Assembly (NCBI RefSeq): GCF_041438805.1
Contig: NZ_CP109190.1
Location: 7,812,001 to 7,876,000 of the forward strand
DNA from: Streptomyces sp. NBC_01707
GTDB lineage: Bacteria > Actinomycetota > Actinomycetes > Streptomycetales > Streptomycetaceae
Direction: 5' to 3'
Length of the DNA stretch: 64,000 nucleotides
Shown here: one piece after another, positions 27,183-37,401 of the stretch
How positions within the stretch are numbered: the stretch's first letter is position 1
Layout of the letters: each line of letters opens with the position of its first letter
Program-made: the position numbers and the translations under genes
Notes under the pieces: model-generated
The model's database searches: none
Seen by the model: the letters and a program-made list of their open reading frames with translations, nothing else
Told to the model about the DNA's origin: nothing

Positions 27183-28319
27183 ATGGCAGTCGGCATGAGC
27201 AGGCCGCGCGAGTCGCGCATCGAGCGCGCGGACGGCATCGCGACCGTCACCACGGTCGCGGTCGCGGACGGAGCCGTCGACCCCGACGATCTCCCCGACG
27301 GTCTCGTCATCGCCGACGAGACGGGCCGGGTCATCTGCTTCAACTCAGCCGCCGCCCGGATCACCGCCGTCCCCCGGGCCGCCGCTCTCGGCCGCCCGCT
27401 GGAACGCGCACTGCCGCTGGAGGACCTGAAGGGCCGCCGCTGGTGGGCGCTGACCGACCCGTACGGCGGCCTCGCCACCCGGGTGGGACAGCCCGAGCGG
27501 AATCTGCTGCTTCCCGGCGGCCGTGAGGTGCTGGTCTCCGCCCGGTACGTACGCGAGTGCCCCACCGGTCCCGTACGCCGGCTGGTGATCAGCCTGCGCG
27601 GCACCGAGGCCCGCCGCCGCACCGAGCGCAGCCACGCCGAACTGATCGCGACCGTCGCCCATGAGCTGCGCTCCCCGCTGACCTCGGTCAAGGGCTTCAC
27701 CGCGACCCTGCTCGCCAAATGGGAGCGGTTCACCGACGACCAGAAGCGGCTGATGCTGGAGACCGTCGACGCCGACGCCAACCGCGTCACCCGGCTCATC
27801 GCCGAACTGCTCGACATCTCCCGGATCGACTCGGGACGTCTGGAGCTGCGCCGCCAGCCGGTCGACCTCTCCGCCGCCGTCGAACGGCACATCCAGGCCC
27901 TCACGGCGACCGGCCTGGCCCCCGACCGGTTCCTCGTCCGCACCCGGCAGCCGGTGCCCGCCGTCTGGGCCGACCCGGACAAGGTCGACCAGGTGCTGGG
28001 GAACCTGCTGGAAAACGCGGTGCGTCACGGCGAGGGAACCGTCACCATTGAGGTCGCACCCGCACCCGCGACCAGCGACGAGAAGGGAACGGCCGTCACC
28101 GTGAGCGACGAAGGCCCTGGCATCCCCGAGGAGTCGATGGGCCGTGTCTTCACCCGCTTCTGGCGCGGGAGCAAGCGTGGCGGGACGGGCCTGGGCCTCT
28201 ACATCGTCAAGGGCATCGTGGAGGCGCACGGTGGCACGATCACGGTCGGCCGCGGGCCCGGCGGCGGCGCCGAGTTCCGATTTATTCTGCCCGTGGGGGC
28301 GCCGGCCTACCTGAAATAG
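27183..28319 (+). CDS. PAS-domain sensor histidine kinase, cytoplasmic
   Basis: 378 residues. Residues ~35-135 form a PAS-like sensor (LPDGLVIADETGRVICFNSAAARITAVPRAAALG). The HisKA domain carries the phosphoacceptor in VAHELRSPLTSVKG near residue 160. HATPase boxes are NLLENAVRHG, DEGPGIP and GTGLGLYIVKGIVEAHGG. No membrane segment is seen, so it senses an internal signal. There is no adjacent response regulator, so it is an orphan kinase. The frame is open far upstream through the methyltransferase gene, but the ATG of MAVGMSRPRESR is where family-like sequence begins. Confidence 0.9.
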   Translation: MAVGMSRPRESRIERADGIATVTTVAVADGAVDPDDLPDGLVIADETGRVICFNSAAARITAVPRAAALGRPLERALPLEDLKGRRWWALTDPYGGLATRVGQPERNLLLPGGREVLVSARYVRECPTGPVRRLVISLRGTEARRRTERSHAELIATVAHELRSPLTSVKGFTATLLAKWERFTDDQKRLMLETVDADANRVTRLIAELLDISRIDSGRLELRRQPVDLSAAVERHIQALTATGLAPDRFLVRTRQPVPAVWADPDKVDQVLGNLLENAVRHGEGTVTIEVAPAPATSDEKGTAVTVSDEGPGIPEESMGRVFTRFWRGSKRGGTGLGLYIVKGIVEAHGGTITVGRGPGGGAEFRFILPVGAPAYLK

Positions 28320-29647
<1,328 letters not shown>

Positions 29648-29648
<1 letters not shown>

Positions 29649-32158
29649 TGCGCGTCCCGCTTTCCTGGCTGCGGGAGTACGTCGACCTGCCGGCGACGGA
29701 GACCGGCCGTGACGTACAGGCCAAGCTCGTCGCCGTCGGTCTCGAGGTCGAGACCGTCGAGCAGATCGGCGCCGGCCTCAAAGGCCCCCTGGTCGTCGGA
29801 CAGGTACTGACCATCGAGGAGCTGGAGGGCTTCAAGAAGCCCATCCGCTTCTGCACGGTCGACGTCGGCTCCGCCAACGGCACCGGTGAGCCGCAGGAGA
29901 TCGTCTGCGGAGCCCGTAACTTCGCTGTCGGCGACAAGGTCGTCGTGGTCCTCCCGGGCGCCGTGCTGCCCGGCGACTTCGCGATCGCCGCACGCAAGAC
30001 GTACGGCAGGACCTCGCACGGCATGATCTGCTCCACCGACGAGCTCGGCATGGGCGACGACGGTACGCACGGCATCATCGTGCTGCCGCCGGAGCACGAG
30101 GTCGGCACCGACGCGATCGAGCTGCTCGAGCTCGTCGACGAGGTCCTCGACATCGCCGTCACGCCCGACCGCGGCTACTGCCTCTCCATGCGTGGCGTGG
30201 CCCGCGAGACCGCCATCGCGTACGGGCTGCCGCTGCGCGACCCGGCGCTCCTCGACGTCCCCGCGCCGAACGCGTTCGGTTACCCGGTGAAGATCGCCGA
30301 CCCGATCGGCTGCGACAGGTTCACCGCGCGCACCGTCGTCGGCCTGGAGCCCGAGGCGCGTTCCCCGATCTGGCTGCAGCGCAGGCTGCAGAAGGCCGGG
30401 ATGCGCCCGATCTCGCTCGCCGTCGACATCACCAACTACGTGATGCTGGAGCTCGGCCAGCCGCTGCACGCCTACGACCGCACTCGCGTCGACGGGCCGA
30501 TCGGGGTGCGCCGCGCCCAGCAGGGCGAGAAGCTCACCACGCTCGACGGCACGGTCCGCGTCCTCGACGCCGAGGACCTGGTCATCACCGACGACCGCGG
30601 TCCGATCGGCCTCGCGGGCGTCATGGGCGGTGCCAACACGGAGATCGCCGACGTCAAGAACGGTGAGAACACCACCGAGGTCGTCATCGAGGCCGCGCAC
30701 TTCGACGCGATCTCGATCGCCCGGACCGCGCGCCGGCACAAGCTGTCCTCCGAGGCGTCCAAGCGCTTCGAGCGCGGCGTAGACCCGCAGGCCGCGGCCG
30801 CTGCCGCGCAGCGCACCGTCGACCTGCTGGTGCTGCTCGCCGGCGGCACCGCCGAGGCCGGTGTCACCGAGGTCACCGCCCCGTCCGCGCCTCGCACCAT
30901 CGCGATGCCCGCGGACCACCCCGACCGGGTGGCCGGTGTCGCGTACGGCCGCGAGACCGTGGTACGCCGCCTCCAGCAGGTCGGCTGCGACGTCTACGGG
31001 CAGGACGAGCTCCTCGTCACCGTGCCGTCCTGGCGGCCCGACCTGAGCGAGCCGAACGACCTCGCCGAAGAGGTCATCCGGCTCGAGGGGTACGAGAACC
31101 TTCCGTCCACCCTGCCGACGCCGCCGTCCGGCCGCGGGCTCACCGACCGCCAGCGGCTGCACCGCAGGTTCGGCCGGGCGCTGGCCGGAGCCGGTTATGT
31201 CGAGGCGCTGAACTACCCGTTCATCGGCGACGCCGTGCTCGACCAGCTCGGACTCGACGCCGACGACGCCCGTCGTCGTACGGTCAAGCTCGTCAACCCG
31301 CTCTCCGACGAGGAGCCGGCGCTGCGCACCACGCTGCTGCCGGGTCTGCTCGGCGCACTGCGGCGCAACGACGGCCGCGGCAGCCACGACCTCGCGCTGT
31401 TCGAGACCGGTCTGGTGTTCAGGCCGACCGGCGACGAGACGCGGACCGAACGGCTGACCGTCGACCGCCGTCCCACCGACGACGAGATCGCCGGCCTGAA
31501 TGCCGCACTGCCGCGTCAGCCCCGCCGCGCCGCGGTCGTCCTCGCGGGCGCCCGCGAGCAGGCCGGCTGGTGGGGCAAGGGCCGCCCGGCCGACTGGGCG
31601 GACTCCATCGAGGCCGCCCGCACGATCGCCCGTGAGGCCGGTGTCGAGCTGACCGTCCGCAGCGACCAGCACGCGCCGTGGCACCCCGGCCGCTGCGCCG
31701 CCCTGTTCGTGACGTCGGCCGGCGAGGAGACGCTCGTCGGACACGCCGGTGAGCTGCACCCGCGTGTCATCAAGGAGCTCCACCTGCCGGAGCGGACCTG
31801 CGCCATGGAGATCGAGCTCGACCTCCTGGAGCAGGCCGTCGACGGTGCGCTCCAGGCGCCGCGGATCTCCACCTTCCCGGTGGCGACCCAGGACGTCGCG
31901 CTGATCGTCGCGCAGGACGTGCCCGCCACCACGGTGGAGGAGGCGCTGCGCGCCGGCGCCGGTCAACTCCTCGAATCGCTGCGGCTGTTCGACGTCTTCA
32001 CCGGCGACCAGATCGGTGAGGGCAAGAAGTCGCTGGCGTACGCGCTGCGGTTCCGGGCCCCGGACCGCACGCTGACCGTCGACGAGGCCACGGCCGCCCG
32101 CGACGCGGCGGTCGCCCTGGCTGCCGAGCGGACCGGTGCGGTGCTGCGCGGAGCGTAG
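29648..32158 (+). CDS. pheT: Phenylalanyl-tRNA synthetase beta subunit
   Basis: 836 residues, full-length bacterial PheT. In order: the N-terminal [14 protein letters not shown] element, a tRNA-binding OB domain ([26 protein letters not shown]), the B3/B4 editing region ([23 protein letters not shown]), the B5 domain, a catalytic-like core and the C-terminal anticodon-binding FDX-ACB domain ([16 protein letters not shown]). Editing of mischarged Tyr-tRNA-Phe resides in B3/B4. It overlaps pheS (TGATG). Two successive terminators follow. Confidence 0.96.
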
Positions 32159-32172
32159 GAGGCCCGAGGTGT

Positions 32173-32204
32173 CCGTCCGGAGGGTGTGCGTGCCCTCCGG
32201 ACGG
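32173..32204 (+). terminator. First terminator after pheT
   Basis: Perfect 12-bp inverted repeat (32173-32184 with 32193-32204), 8-nt loop, 14 bp after the stop codon. Confidence 0.8.
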
Positions 32205-32268
32205 GAACTCCCCTCTGTGGCCTTGACGGCATGGAAGGGATCCTGCGACGGACTTGAAGGCAAGTGGT

Positions 32269-32309
32269 GAGGAGGGGGCGTATCCGGTGGACGGATACGC
32301 CCCCTCCTC
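32269..32309 (+). terminator. Second terminator after pheT
   Basis: Perfect 18-bp inverted repeat (32269-32286 with 32292-32309), 5-nt loop. It backs up the first hairpin and insulates the regulator gene downstream. Confidence 0.8.
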
Positions 32310-32604
32310 CTGTGCTCGCCGAACGGCGGGGGACCGCACGCGGGCCCCGTCCCGGCCCGGGGGAACCCGGTTCCGGCACGGTCCCGCAGCCACCCTCCGA
32401 TCAGTGGGCAGTGGGTCGTGCGATCCGGCGCCGCCCGCGCTGCCACGGAGTGTCGGGCAGGTCGGCAGGGCGAACGGCGCGGGTGCGGGTCGTCGACTGT
32501 ACGAGGGGGAGCAGACGACCCGGCCGCCTCTTGCGAGGCGACTGATTCAACCGATCGGCGCCCAGGCGCAACAGAGTGCGCAGCGGGACGGTTCGGGCAT
32601 TCCG

Positions 32605-32621
32605 TTCACACCCCGTGTGAA
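32605..32621. promoter_or_regulatory. Perfect palindrome upstream of the NsdA-like regulator
   Basis: TTCACACCCCGTGTGAA: 7-bp arms with a 3-bp centre, 53 bp before the ATG. Likely a dimeric regulator's operator. Confidence 0.6.
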
Positions 32622-32640
32622 ACGTGCTCCACTGGGGCGA

Positions 32641-32656
32641 CACGCCTCAAGGCGTG
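32641..32656. promoter_or_regulatory. Second palindrome upstream of the NsdA-like regulator
   Basis: CACGCC-TCAA-GGCGTG, 6-bp arms, 18 bp before the ATG and immediately before the GGAGGAGGGG ribosome site. It could be an operator or an mRNA hairpin. Confidence 0.45.
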
Positions 32657-32674
32657 TCCGGCGGAGGAGGGGCA

Positions 32675-34015
32675 ATGGAGCCCAACATTCTGCTCGAGGC
32701 CCTGATCGACGAGGCGGGCGTCTCCCGGGCGGGCCTCGCCGCGCACGTCAATCGGGCCGGGCGTGCCCGAGGGCTGTCCCTGCGGTACGAACACACCGCC
32801 GTGGCCCGCTGGTTGAAGGGCCAGCGCCCGCGCGGTCAGGTGCCCGACCTGATCTGCGAGGTGCTCGGCGTCCGGCTGCACCGGCCGGTTTCGCTCGACG
32901 ACATCGGCATGGCGTGCCCCGGTGGCAGCGCACCCGTGCCGGCCTCCACGCTCACCGGGTTCGTCGAGCGGGCCACCGCGTTGTGGCGCTCCGACGAACA
33001 GCAGCGTCCGCACGTCCTCGCCTCGGCGGCCGTCACCGGTACGACGGCGGTGATGCCGGTCTGGGAGTGGGAGAACCCGCCGGAGGACGCCGATGTCTCC
33101 CGTGCCGGTGAGACCCGTGTCTCGTCGGCGGACATAGCGATGCTGCGTGCGGCCCGTTCCCACTACGAACTGATGTACCGCAGGGCAGGCGGCATCGCGA
33201 CCCGTTCCCGCATCGTCGGTTTCCTCAACGCCGAGACCGCCCCGTTGCTGCGCGGCGGTTACAGCGATGCGCTGGGCCGCCGGCTGCACCGGGCGACCGG
33301 CGGGCTGGTGGCCGTCGCGGGCATCTGCGCCTACGACTCCGACGCGCACGGTCTTGCCCAGCGCTACTTCCACCAGGCGCTGCGGCTGGCCAAGGCAAGC
33401 GGGGACCGGGGACTCGGCGGGTATGTGATCGCCCTGCTCGTCAACCAGTCGCTGTTCCTGGCCGAGTACCGGCAGTCCGTCGCGTTCGCGGAGGCGGCGC
33501 TGCGGGCCGCGGGCCGGGACATCACGCCCGCGCTGGCCGCCGATCTGTACGCGATGCAGGCCAAGGCGTACGCCCATCTCGGCGACGGCCGGAGTGCCCT
33601 GAGGTGCATCCGGCGCGCCGAGTCGGAGGCCGGACGGATCCGTCCCGGGCACGAGCCCGACGAGACGGGGTACGTCGAGCCGGGCCTGGTCAATGTGCAG
33701 GTGGCCGAGGCGCTGCTCCGCCTCGGCGATCTTCCCGGGGCACGGGAGCACGCCGCCGCGGCGGTACGGACGCCGGCGCACGACCGTGGCCGCGTGCACC
33801 GGCTGGCCATGCTGACGCACATCGAGCTGCGGCAGGGGGAGGCGGACCGAGCGGCCGGCACGGCGGCCGAAATGGCGGAACGGGTCCGGGGGATGGAGTC
33901 GCAGCGGTTGCGGGACCGGTTGCGGGCGGTGCGCGAGGATCTGATCGCGAGCGGTTGCGCCGACGCGGACCGGGCCGCCGAACTCATCGAAGGAGCGCTG
34001 CGCGTACCGCTCTGA
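32675..34015 (+). CDS. NsdA-like tetratricopeptide regulatory protein
   Basis: 446 residues. Residues ~1-65 are an HTH-like region (ILLEALIDEAGVSRAGLAAHVNRAGRARGLSLRYEHTAVARWLKGQRPRG). The rest is helical with TPR-like repeats (LAQRYFHQALRLAKASGDRGLGGYVIALLVNQSLFLAEYRQSVAFAEAALRA). This architecture matches NsdA, a Streptomyces protein that represses sporulation and antibiotic synthesis; the present gene is a family member in the pheST region, not necessarily NsdA itself. A strong GGAGGAGGGG site precedes the ATG. Two palindromes upstream suggest tight control. Confidence 0.82.
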   Translation: MEPNILLEALIDEAGVSRAGLAAHVNRAGRARGLSLRYEHTAVARWLKGQRPRGQVPDLICEVLGVRLHRPVSLDDIGMACPGGSAPVPASTLTGFVERATALWRSDEQQRPHVLASAAVTGTTAVMPVWEWENPPEDADVSRAGETRVSSADIAMLRAARSHYELMYRRAGGIATRSRIVGFLNAETAPLLRGGYSDALGRRLHRATGGLVAVAGICAYDSDAHGLAQRYFHQALRLAKASGDRGLGGYVIALLVNQSLFLAEYRQSVAFAEAALRAAGRDITPALAADLYAMQAKAYAHLGDGRSALRCIRRAESEAGRIRPGHEPDETGYVEPGLVNVQVAEALLRLGDLPGAREHAAAAVRTPAHDRGRVHRLAMLTHIELRQGEADRAAGTAAEMAERVRGMESQRLRDRLRAVREDLIASGCADADRAAELIEGALRVPL

Positions 34016-34045
34016 ACGTTCCCCTCCGGCGCTGCTCCTGCTGCG

Positions 34046-34061
34046 ATGTTGCCACCAACAT
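34046..34061. promoter_or_regulatory. Palindrome ATGTTG-CCAC-CAACAT before the NUDIX gene
   Basis: Perfect 6-bp arms around a 4-bp centre, 19 bp before the GTG start and 30 bp after the NsdA-like gene's stop. Candidate operator; a mRNA hairpin is also possible. Confidence 0.45.
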
Positions 34062-34080
34062 GTCGGAAGGTGGCAGAACT

Positions 34081-34611
34081 GTGCAGTGGACGAATCTGAA
34101 CGAACAAACCGTGTACGAAAACCGGTGGTTCCGGGTCAATCTGGCGGACGTCGCACTCCCCGACGGCCGGCGCCTCGACCACTACCTCGTGCGGCTGCGC
34201 CCCGTCGCCGCGGCAACTGTCGTCAACGAGGCCGATGAGGTGCTCCTGCTGTGGCGGCACCGGTTCATCACCGACAGCTGGGGGTGGGAACTGGCCGCGG
34301 GGGTCGTCGAGGACGGCGAGGACATCGCCGCCGCGGCCGCCCGGGAGATGGAGGAGGAGACCGGCTGGCGCCCCGGCCCGCTGCGGCCTCTGCTGACCGT
34401 GGAGCCGTCGAACGGCCTCACCGACGCCCGGCACCACCTCTTCTGGGCCCAGGAGGCCAGCTGGACCGGACATCCGCAGGACGACTTCGAGTCGTCGCGG
34501 CGAGAGTGGATTCCGCTCAAGCTGGTGCCCGACATGATCGCCCGGGGCGAGGTCCCGGCCGCCAACATGGTGGCCGGGCTGATGATGCTCCATCACTTAC
34601 GGCTGGGGTGA
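34081..34611 (+). CDS. NUDIX hydrolase (ADP-ribose pyrophosphatase-like)
   Basis: 176 residues from GTG. The NUDIX box is present: G-V-V-E-D-G-E followed by AAAREMEEETGW, with the catalytic glutamates of REMEEE. Upstream LLWRHRFITDSWGWELAAG matches the ADP-ribose pyrophosphatase/NudF group. It should hydrolyse a nucleoside diphosphate linked to another moiety. An in-frame ATG at 34060 is possible but overlaps the palindrome; GGAAGG fits the later GTG. It follows the NsdA-like gene after 65 bp. Confidence 0.88.
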   Translation: MQWTNLNEQTVYENRWFRVNLADVALPDGRRLDHYLVRLRPVAAATVVNEADEVLLLWRHRFITDSWGWELAAGVVEDGEDIAAAAAREMEEETGWRPGPLRPLLTVEPSNGLTDARHHLFWAQEASWTGHPQDDFESSRREWIPLKLVPDMIARGEVPAANMVAGLMMLHHLRLG

Positions 34612-34660
34612 GCCCGGACCACCCGCCCGGACGGGACCCGGGTTCCGTGACAGCCACGCA

Positions 34661-34697
34661 CGCGGGGCCGGCCGGGGCATCCCCGGCCGGCCCCGTG
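34661..34697. terminator. Bidirectional terminator between NUDIX and dehydrogenase genes
   Basis: 17-bp stem with one G-T pair (34661-34677 with 34681-34697) and a 3-nt loop, between convergent genes. Confidence 0.8.
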
Positions 34698-34713
34698 CGG
34701 CCCCGATCGGCGG

Positions 34714-35574
34714 TCAGGAGTACGGGTAGAAGCCCGAGCCCGTCTTGCGGCCGAGCCGGCCCGCGTCCACCATCCGCTGGAGCAGCGGGGGAGCGGCGTA
34801 CAGAGGCTCCTTGAACTCGGCGTACATCGAGTCGGCGACCGAGGCCACGGTGTCCAGACCGATCAGGTCGGAGAGCTTCAGCGGACCCATCGGGTGGGCG
34901 CAGCCGAGCTCCATGCCGTTGTCGATGTCGTCGCGACTGGCGATCCCCGACTCGAACATCCGGATCGCGGAGAGCAGATACGGGATCAGCAGCGCGTTGA
35001 CGACGAAGCCGGAGCGGTCCTGGGCGCGGATCGGGTGCTTGTCGAGCACGTCCTGCACCAGGGCCTCGGCGCGCGTGACCGTCTCGTCGGACGTGGTCAG
35101 TGCCGGGATCAGCTCGACGAGCTTCTGCACCGGGGCCGGGTTGAAGAAGTGGATGCCGATGACCTGGTCCGGGCGGGAGGTCGCGACGGCCAGTTTCACC
35201 AGCGGGATGGACGAGGTGTTGGAGGCCAAGATCGCGTCCCGCCGGGTCACCACCTGGTCGAGCACCTGGAAGATCTCGGTCTTGACCTGCTCGTTCTCCA
35301 CGACGGCCTCGATGACGAGATCGCGGTCCGCGAACTCGCCGAGGTCGGTGGTGAAGCTGAGGCGACCGAGTGTCTCGTCACGCTCCGCCTCCGTGATCTT
35401 GCCGCGTTCGGCGGCCTTGGAGAGGGAGTTGTGGAGCCGGGTGCGACCGATCTCCAGCGCCTCGCCGGTGGTCTCGGCCACCTTGACCTCGAGGCCGCTG
35501 CGGGCGCACACCTCCGCGATGCCTGCGCCCATCTGGCCACAGCCCACCACTCCGACGCGTGCAATGTCGGCCAT
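34714..35574 (-). CDS. 3-hydroxybutyryl-CoA dehydrogenase
   Basis: 286 residues. The Rossmann motif VGVVGCGQMGAGIAEVCARSG is at the N-terminus, the NAD domain includes EAVVENEQVK, and the catalytic His-Glu dyad lies in IGIHFFNPAPVQKLVEL. The C-terminal helical domain has DRSGFVVNALLIPYLLSAIRMFESG and ends GRKTGSGFYPY. It oxidises (S)-3-hydroxybutyryl-CoA with NAD(P), in butanoate or acyl-CoA metabolism or precursor supply. ATG at 35574 follows GAGG; a GTG four codons upstream is an alternative. Confidence 0.94.
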   Translation of the reverse strand: MADIARVGVVGCGQMGAGIAEVCARSGLEVKVAETTGEALEIGRTRLHNSLSKAAERGKITEAERDETLGRLSFTTDLGEFADRDLVIEAVVENEQVKTEIFQVLDQVVTRRDAILASNTSSIPLVKLAVATSRPDQVIGIHFFNPAPVQKLVELIPALTTSDETVTRAEALVQDVLDKHPIRAQDRSGFVVNALLIPYLLSAIRMFESGIASRDDIDNGMELGCAHPMGPLKLSDLIGLDTVASVADSMYAEFKEPLYAAPPLLQRMVDAGRLGRKTGSGFYPYS

Positions 35575-35763
35575 AGAGTCCGTCACCTCGTGCCTTTCGC
35601 TGATCTCCGTTCGGCGGACACCCGTCTGATTCCGGGCTCTGCCTCGACCCCCCGACGTTACTCCGCGACCTATGGACCATGACGGGCCGGGGCGGGCATG
35701 CTCAGCGTTACGCCCGGTACCAGGGTGATGGATGAGGACATAGAGACGGCAGGTGGCAACGGA

Positions 35764-37059
35764 ATGCGGCAAATCGCCCGAAGGGGCTTTGTGGCGGGTG
35801 CGGCCGGAGTGGTCGCGGGGGTAGTTGCAGGAACCGCGGGGGCGGGTGAGGCCGTGGCCGTGCCGCAGACTCTTCCAAGGGCCCGGACAGGTGAGTCGTC
35901 CGAGCAGCAGGCCCGCTCCCACTCCGTCGCCCGGCGTGAGCTGCGCGGCATGTGGGTCGCCACCGTCGCCAACATCGACTGGCCGTCCGCGCCCGGACTG
36001 ACGGCGGCGGAGCAGCAGGCCGAGCTGATCGCCTACCTCGACGAGGCGGTCGACCGGCGGCTTAACGCCGTGATCCTCCAGGTCCGCCCGACCGCCGACG
36101 CGTTCTGGCCCTCGCCCTACGAACCGTGGGCCGAGTACCTCACCGGGGTCCAGGGCCAGGACCCCGGCTGGGACCCGCTGGGCACGGCCGTCCGCGAGGC
36201 GCACCGGCGTGGCCTCGAACTGCACGCGTGGTTCAACCCGTACCGGGTCGCCAACCACACCGACCCGTCCCGGCTGATCCCCACCCACCCTGCACGGCTG
36301 CACCCCGACTGGGTCCTGCCGTACGGCGGGAAGCTCTACTACAACCCCGGACTGCCCGAGGTCCGCCGCTTCGTCCAGGACGCGATGCTCGACGCGGTCC
36401 GCCGCTACGACATCGACGCCGTCCACTGGGACGACTACTTCTACCCGTACCCGGTCGCCGGACAGGTCTTCGACGACGACGCCACCTACGCGAAGTACGG
36501 CGCGGACTTCCCGGACAAGGCCGCCTGGCGCCGCGACAACACCGACAAGCTGGTGCGTGAGACCGCCGAGCGGATCAAGAAGATCAAGAAGAACGTCCAG
36601 TTCGGGATCAGCCCGTTCGGGGTCTGGCGCAACGCCGCGACCGACCCGCTCGGCTCGGACACCAAGGCGGGCGTGCAGACCTACGACGATCTGCACGCGG
36701 ACACCCGTGGCTGGGTCAAGAAGGGCTGGATCGACTACATCTGCCCGCAGATCTACTGGAACATCGGCTTCGCCGCCGCCGACTACGCCAAGCTGCTGCC
36801 CTGGTGGGACGAGGTCGTACGGGGCACGGGCGTCGATCTCTTCGTCGGGGAGGCGCTGTACAAGGCCGGCGACCCGGCCCAGCCGGCCGCCTGGCAGGAC
36901 CCGGCCGAACTCTCACGCCATCTGGACTTCGCCGCCGCCTACGACCAGGTCCGCGGTCATGTCTACTTCTCCGGCAAGGACGTCGTGACCGACCGGATCG
37001 GCACGATGGCACAGGTCGTCTCCGACCATTACCGCCACAGGGTGCGCCCTCCTCGCTGA
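35764..37059 (+). CDS. Tat-exported GHL10-family glycoside hydrolase-like protein (DUF187)
   Basis: 431 residues from ATG behind AGGTGG. The N-terminus MRQIARRGFVAGAAGVVAG has the twin-arginine R-R-x-F-V signal and a hydrophobic core. From about residue 65 comes the GHL10/YngK domain: RELRGMWVATVANIDWPS, NAVILQVRPTADAFWPS, ELHAWFNPYR, DAVHWDDYFYPYPV, GISPFGVWRN and YICPQIYWNIGF. These conserved Trp/Asp/Tyr segments line a TIM-barrel active site. The likely substrate is a cell-wall glycan or related polymer. Two upstream ATGs (35698, 35728) give longer forms but place residues before the Tat signal. Confidence 0.85.
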   Translation: MRQIARRGFVAGAAGVVAGVVAGTAGAGEAVAVPQTLPRARTGESSEQQARSHSVARRELRGMWVATVANIDWPSAPGLTAAEQQAELIAYLDEAVDRRLNAVILQVRPTADAFWPSPYEPWAEYLTGVQGQDPGWDPLGTAVREAHRRGLELHAWFNPYRVANHTDPSRLIPTHPARLHPDWVLPYGGKLYYNPGLPEVRRFVQDAMLDAVRRYDIDAVHWDDYFYPYPVAGQVFDDDATYAKYGADFPDKAAWRRDNTDKLVRETAERIKKIKKNVQFGISPFGVWRNAATDPLGSDTKAGVQTYDDLHADTRGWVKKGWIDYICPQIYWNIGFAAADYAKLLPWWDEVVRGTGVDLFVGEALYKAGDPAQPAAWQDPAELSRHLDFAAAYDQVRGHVYFSGKDVVTDRIGTMAQVVSDHYRHRVRPPR

Positions 37060-37114
37060 CCTGAGGGGAGCGCACCTCGCGGTGGTGCGGTCGGGGATGG
37101 TCCGCCCGGGGGCC

Positions 37115-37327
37115 CTACGGGGTCTCCGGGCCCCGGCGCCGGACCACGGTGTGCTGGACGACGGCGTCGGGACCTGGTGAAACCAGGTGTTCGTGTCCGT
37201 CGTCGGAGCGGACGCGGTACGGGGGAGCGCCCCTGTCACCGAGCACTTCGACGATCTCTGCGACCCTGTCGTGCTGTCCCACGGTCCTGCCGTGCGTCAG
37301 CAGCCGGTCGCCCGGGTGTGCCTCCAT
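37115..37327 (-). CDS. DUF1918 domain protein
   Basis: 70 residues: AHPGDRLLTHGRTVGQHDRVAEIVEVLGDRGAPPYRVRSDDGHEHLVSPGPDAVV is the complete DUF1918 domain, an SH3-like small protein common in actinobacteria and of unknown function. GAGGAGG precedes the ATG; six further upstream codons are also in frame. Confidence 0.85.
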   Translation of the reverse strand: MEAHPGDRLLTHGRTVGQHDRVAEIVEVLGDRGAPPYRVRSDDGHEHLVSPGPDAVVQHTVVRRRGPETP

Positions 37328-37401
37328 CGGGAGTGACCTCCTCACGGGTGGCGGTCCTTGTCGACAAGTCTATGACCGGACGCCGCCGCGCACCGGACGG
37401 A

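Larger units (their letters stand above)
32159..32674. other. Gene-free interval with terminators and operator palindromes
   Basis: 516 bp between pheT and the NsdA-like regulator gene. It contains two terminators near pheT and two palindromes near the regulator start (all annotated separately). No believable gene is seen in between. Confidence 0.7.

Noticed and set aside
24377..27982. A 1201-codon open frame on the minus strand
   Set aside because: It is antisense to infC, rpmI, rplT, the methyltransferase and kinase genes, which are certain; its own translation has no recognisable domain.
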